Shown: in pieces, positions 12,815 through 13,446 of the stretch
Layout of the letters: each line of letters starts with the position of its first letter
Position numbering within the stretch: position 1 is the stretch's first letter
Assembly (NCBI GenBank): GCA_002309155.1
Contig: DBXB01000002.1
Span: 356 to 13,801 of the forward strand
DNA: 13,446 nucleotides
Direction: 5' to 3'
DNA from: Bacteroidales bacterium UBA1223
GTDB taxonomy: Bacteria > Bacteroidota > Bacteroidia > Bacteroidales > P3
Notes under the pieces: model-generated
Database searches by the model: none
What the model saw: only the letters and a program-made list of their open reading frames with translations
What the model was told of the DNA's origin: nothing
Position numbers and translations under genes: made by a program

Positions 12815-13390
12815 ATGGATTATAGTAAGGTGATAAATCACTATCCCGATTTCCCGAAGCCGGGAATCGACTTTATAGACATCATTCCTTTCATGTCGAA
12901 CAAAGCTGCTTTCAACCAGCTCATCAAAGACATCGACGCAAATGTTCATTGTCCCAACGTGATCACTGTCGAAGCCCGCGGCTTCTTCTTCACGGCACCA
13001 TTGCTCACACAGTCTAAACTTGTCACTAACGTGATTCCTATCCGCAAGAAAGGCAAACTGCCCTTCAGCGAGGGAGACCTCTGCGGGGTGGAGATTATGA
13101 AGGAATATGGACCCGATCAGGTGTTTTTCCGCAAATCGGATATTGCGGCAGGCACCCCCGAAGGCGACACCTTCTACCTCACGTTCTTTGACGACATCCT
13201 GGCTACCGGCGGTACAGCGATAGGCATAGCCAATGCGCTGAACAACACAATGGTAATGCTCGATGGCAAGGAGTATAAGGTGAAGGTCAAAGAGTTTATC
13301 TTCATTGTCGAATTCCCCGACCTCTACGACCATGAGAAGATAGAGTCAATCGCTCCAGTAAAATCGTTCATGAAGATTGCTGGCGAATAG
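12815..13390 (+). CDS. apt: Adenine phosphoribosyltransferase
   Basis: This 191-residue cytoplasmic type I phosphoribosyltransferase converts adenine and PRPP to AMP in purine salvage. FPKPGIDFIDIIPF (about 12-25) is the APRT N-terminal signature. VEARGFFF (about 51-58) corresponds to the base-binding EARGF segment. RKKGKLP follows (Arg, Lys, Lys near 77-79). The PRPP loop FFDDILATGGTA (about 128-139) has the invariant acidic pair. The C-terminal part, with an extra charged segment DGKEYKVKVKEF, is a little longer than in E. coli Apt (183 residues). Sequence around FFFTAPL differs from the more common FIFGAAL, so a related base specificity is not excluded. It is the only plus-strand gene and has its own promoter upstream. 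A 198-codon antisense frame opposite is a shadow. Confidence 0.9.
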   Translation: MDYSKVINHYPDFPKPGIDFIDIIPFMSNKAAFNQLIKDIDANVHCPNVITVEARGFFFTAPLLTQSKLVTNVIPIRKKGKLPFSEGDLCGVEIMKEYGPDQVFFRKSDIAAGTPEGDTFYLTFFDDILATGGTAIGIANALNNTMVMLDGKEYKVKVKEFIFIVEFPDLYDHEKIESIAPVKSFMKIAGE

Positions 13391-13431
13391 GTCGTCGTTT
13401 ATTTGTCTCAAATGTGTAGACCGGTGCTATT

Positions 13432-13446
13432 GTCCCTTAACTCCCC
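13432..13446. repeat. GTCCCTTAAC-type repeat cut by the window end
   Basis: GTCCCTTAACTCCCC begins 41 bp after the apt stop and continues off the window. It matches 6493-6502 and, inverted, 2477-2486. The sequence between (13391-13431) shows no gene or convincing terminator. Confidence 0.6.

Noticed and set aside
12737..13333. 198-codon minus-strand frame antisense to apt
   Set aside because: It lies wholly over apt and its promoter, has no recognisable motif and is explained by codon bias of a well-supported gene.

Overview
The window looks like a chromosomal housekeeping segment of a Bacteroidales bacterium, plausibly gut-associated (Prevotellaceae or Muribaculaceae-like; family level is inference). 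Supporting signs are a GldH-type lipoprotein, paired DUF3857 exported proteins, a DUF4105/Lnb-type membrane protein, a secreted GH89 alpha-N-acetylglucosaminidase, a TAnnTTTG-type -7 promoter element and the absence of obvious Shine-Dalgarno sequences. No tRNA, rRNA, CRISPR array, transposase, prophage gene or integrase was seen.

Layout: nine genes lie on the minus strand. In transcription order (right to left) they are a DUF4105/Lnb-like membrane protein (11523-12686), a DUF3857/transglutaminase-like protein with an intact Cys-His-Asp triad (9370-11319), a second DUF3857 protein with the triad broken (7746-9221), asd (6589-7629), gldH (5915-6403), uvrC (4035-5894), a LOG-family nucleotide hydrolase (3448-4008), a MurU-like nucleotidyltransferase (2530-3225) and the GH89 enzyme (203-2449). 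A divergent 128-bp promoter region separates them from plus-strand apt (12815-13390). A strong rho-independent terminator at 52-89 probably ends a plus-strand gene lying off the left edge. The functions are mostly unrelated housekeeping (DNA repair, the aspartate-family amino acid pathway, purine salvage) mixed with cell-envelope functions (lipoprotein, Lnb-like, DUF3857 proteins, GH89). No single pathway ties them together.

The unusual part is the space between genes. Seven of the gaps between or flanking the minus-strand genes are filled with short-period tandem arrays of a few recurring families: TTGATATG (8 bp), TTGAAAAGG (9-10 bp), TCTAGATTT (9 bp), TCAATTT (7 bp), TTAACCT (7 bp), AAAGTT/AAGGTT (6 bp) and GTCCCTTAAC (10 bp). 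They recur in a preferred order: TTGATATG next to a start codon, TTGAAAAGG next to it, and TCTAGA/TCAATT/TTAA types next to the following stop codon. They reach into genes. Heptamer units supply the stop codon and last residues of the GH89 protein and the stop codon of the nucleotidyltransferase, and four heptamers encode most of the signal-peptide core of the 491-residue DUF3857 protein. The divergent promoter gap lacks them completely. This gap architecture, not a protein system, is the candidate undescribed feature. I cannot test from one window whether it is genome-wide.
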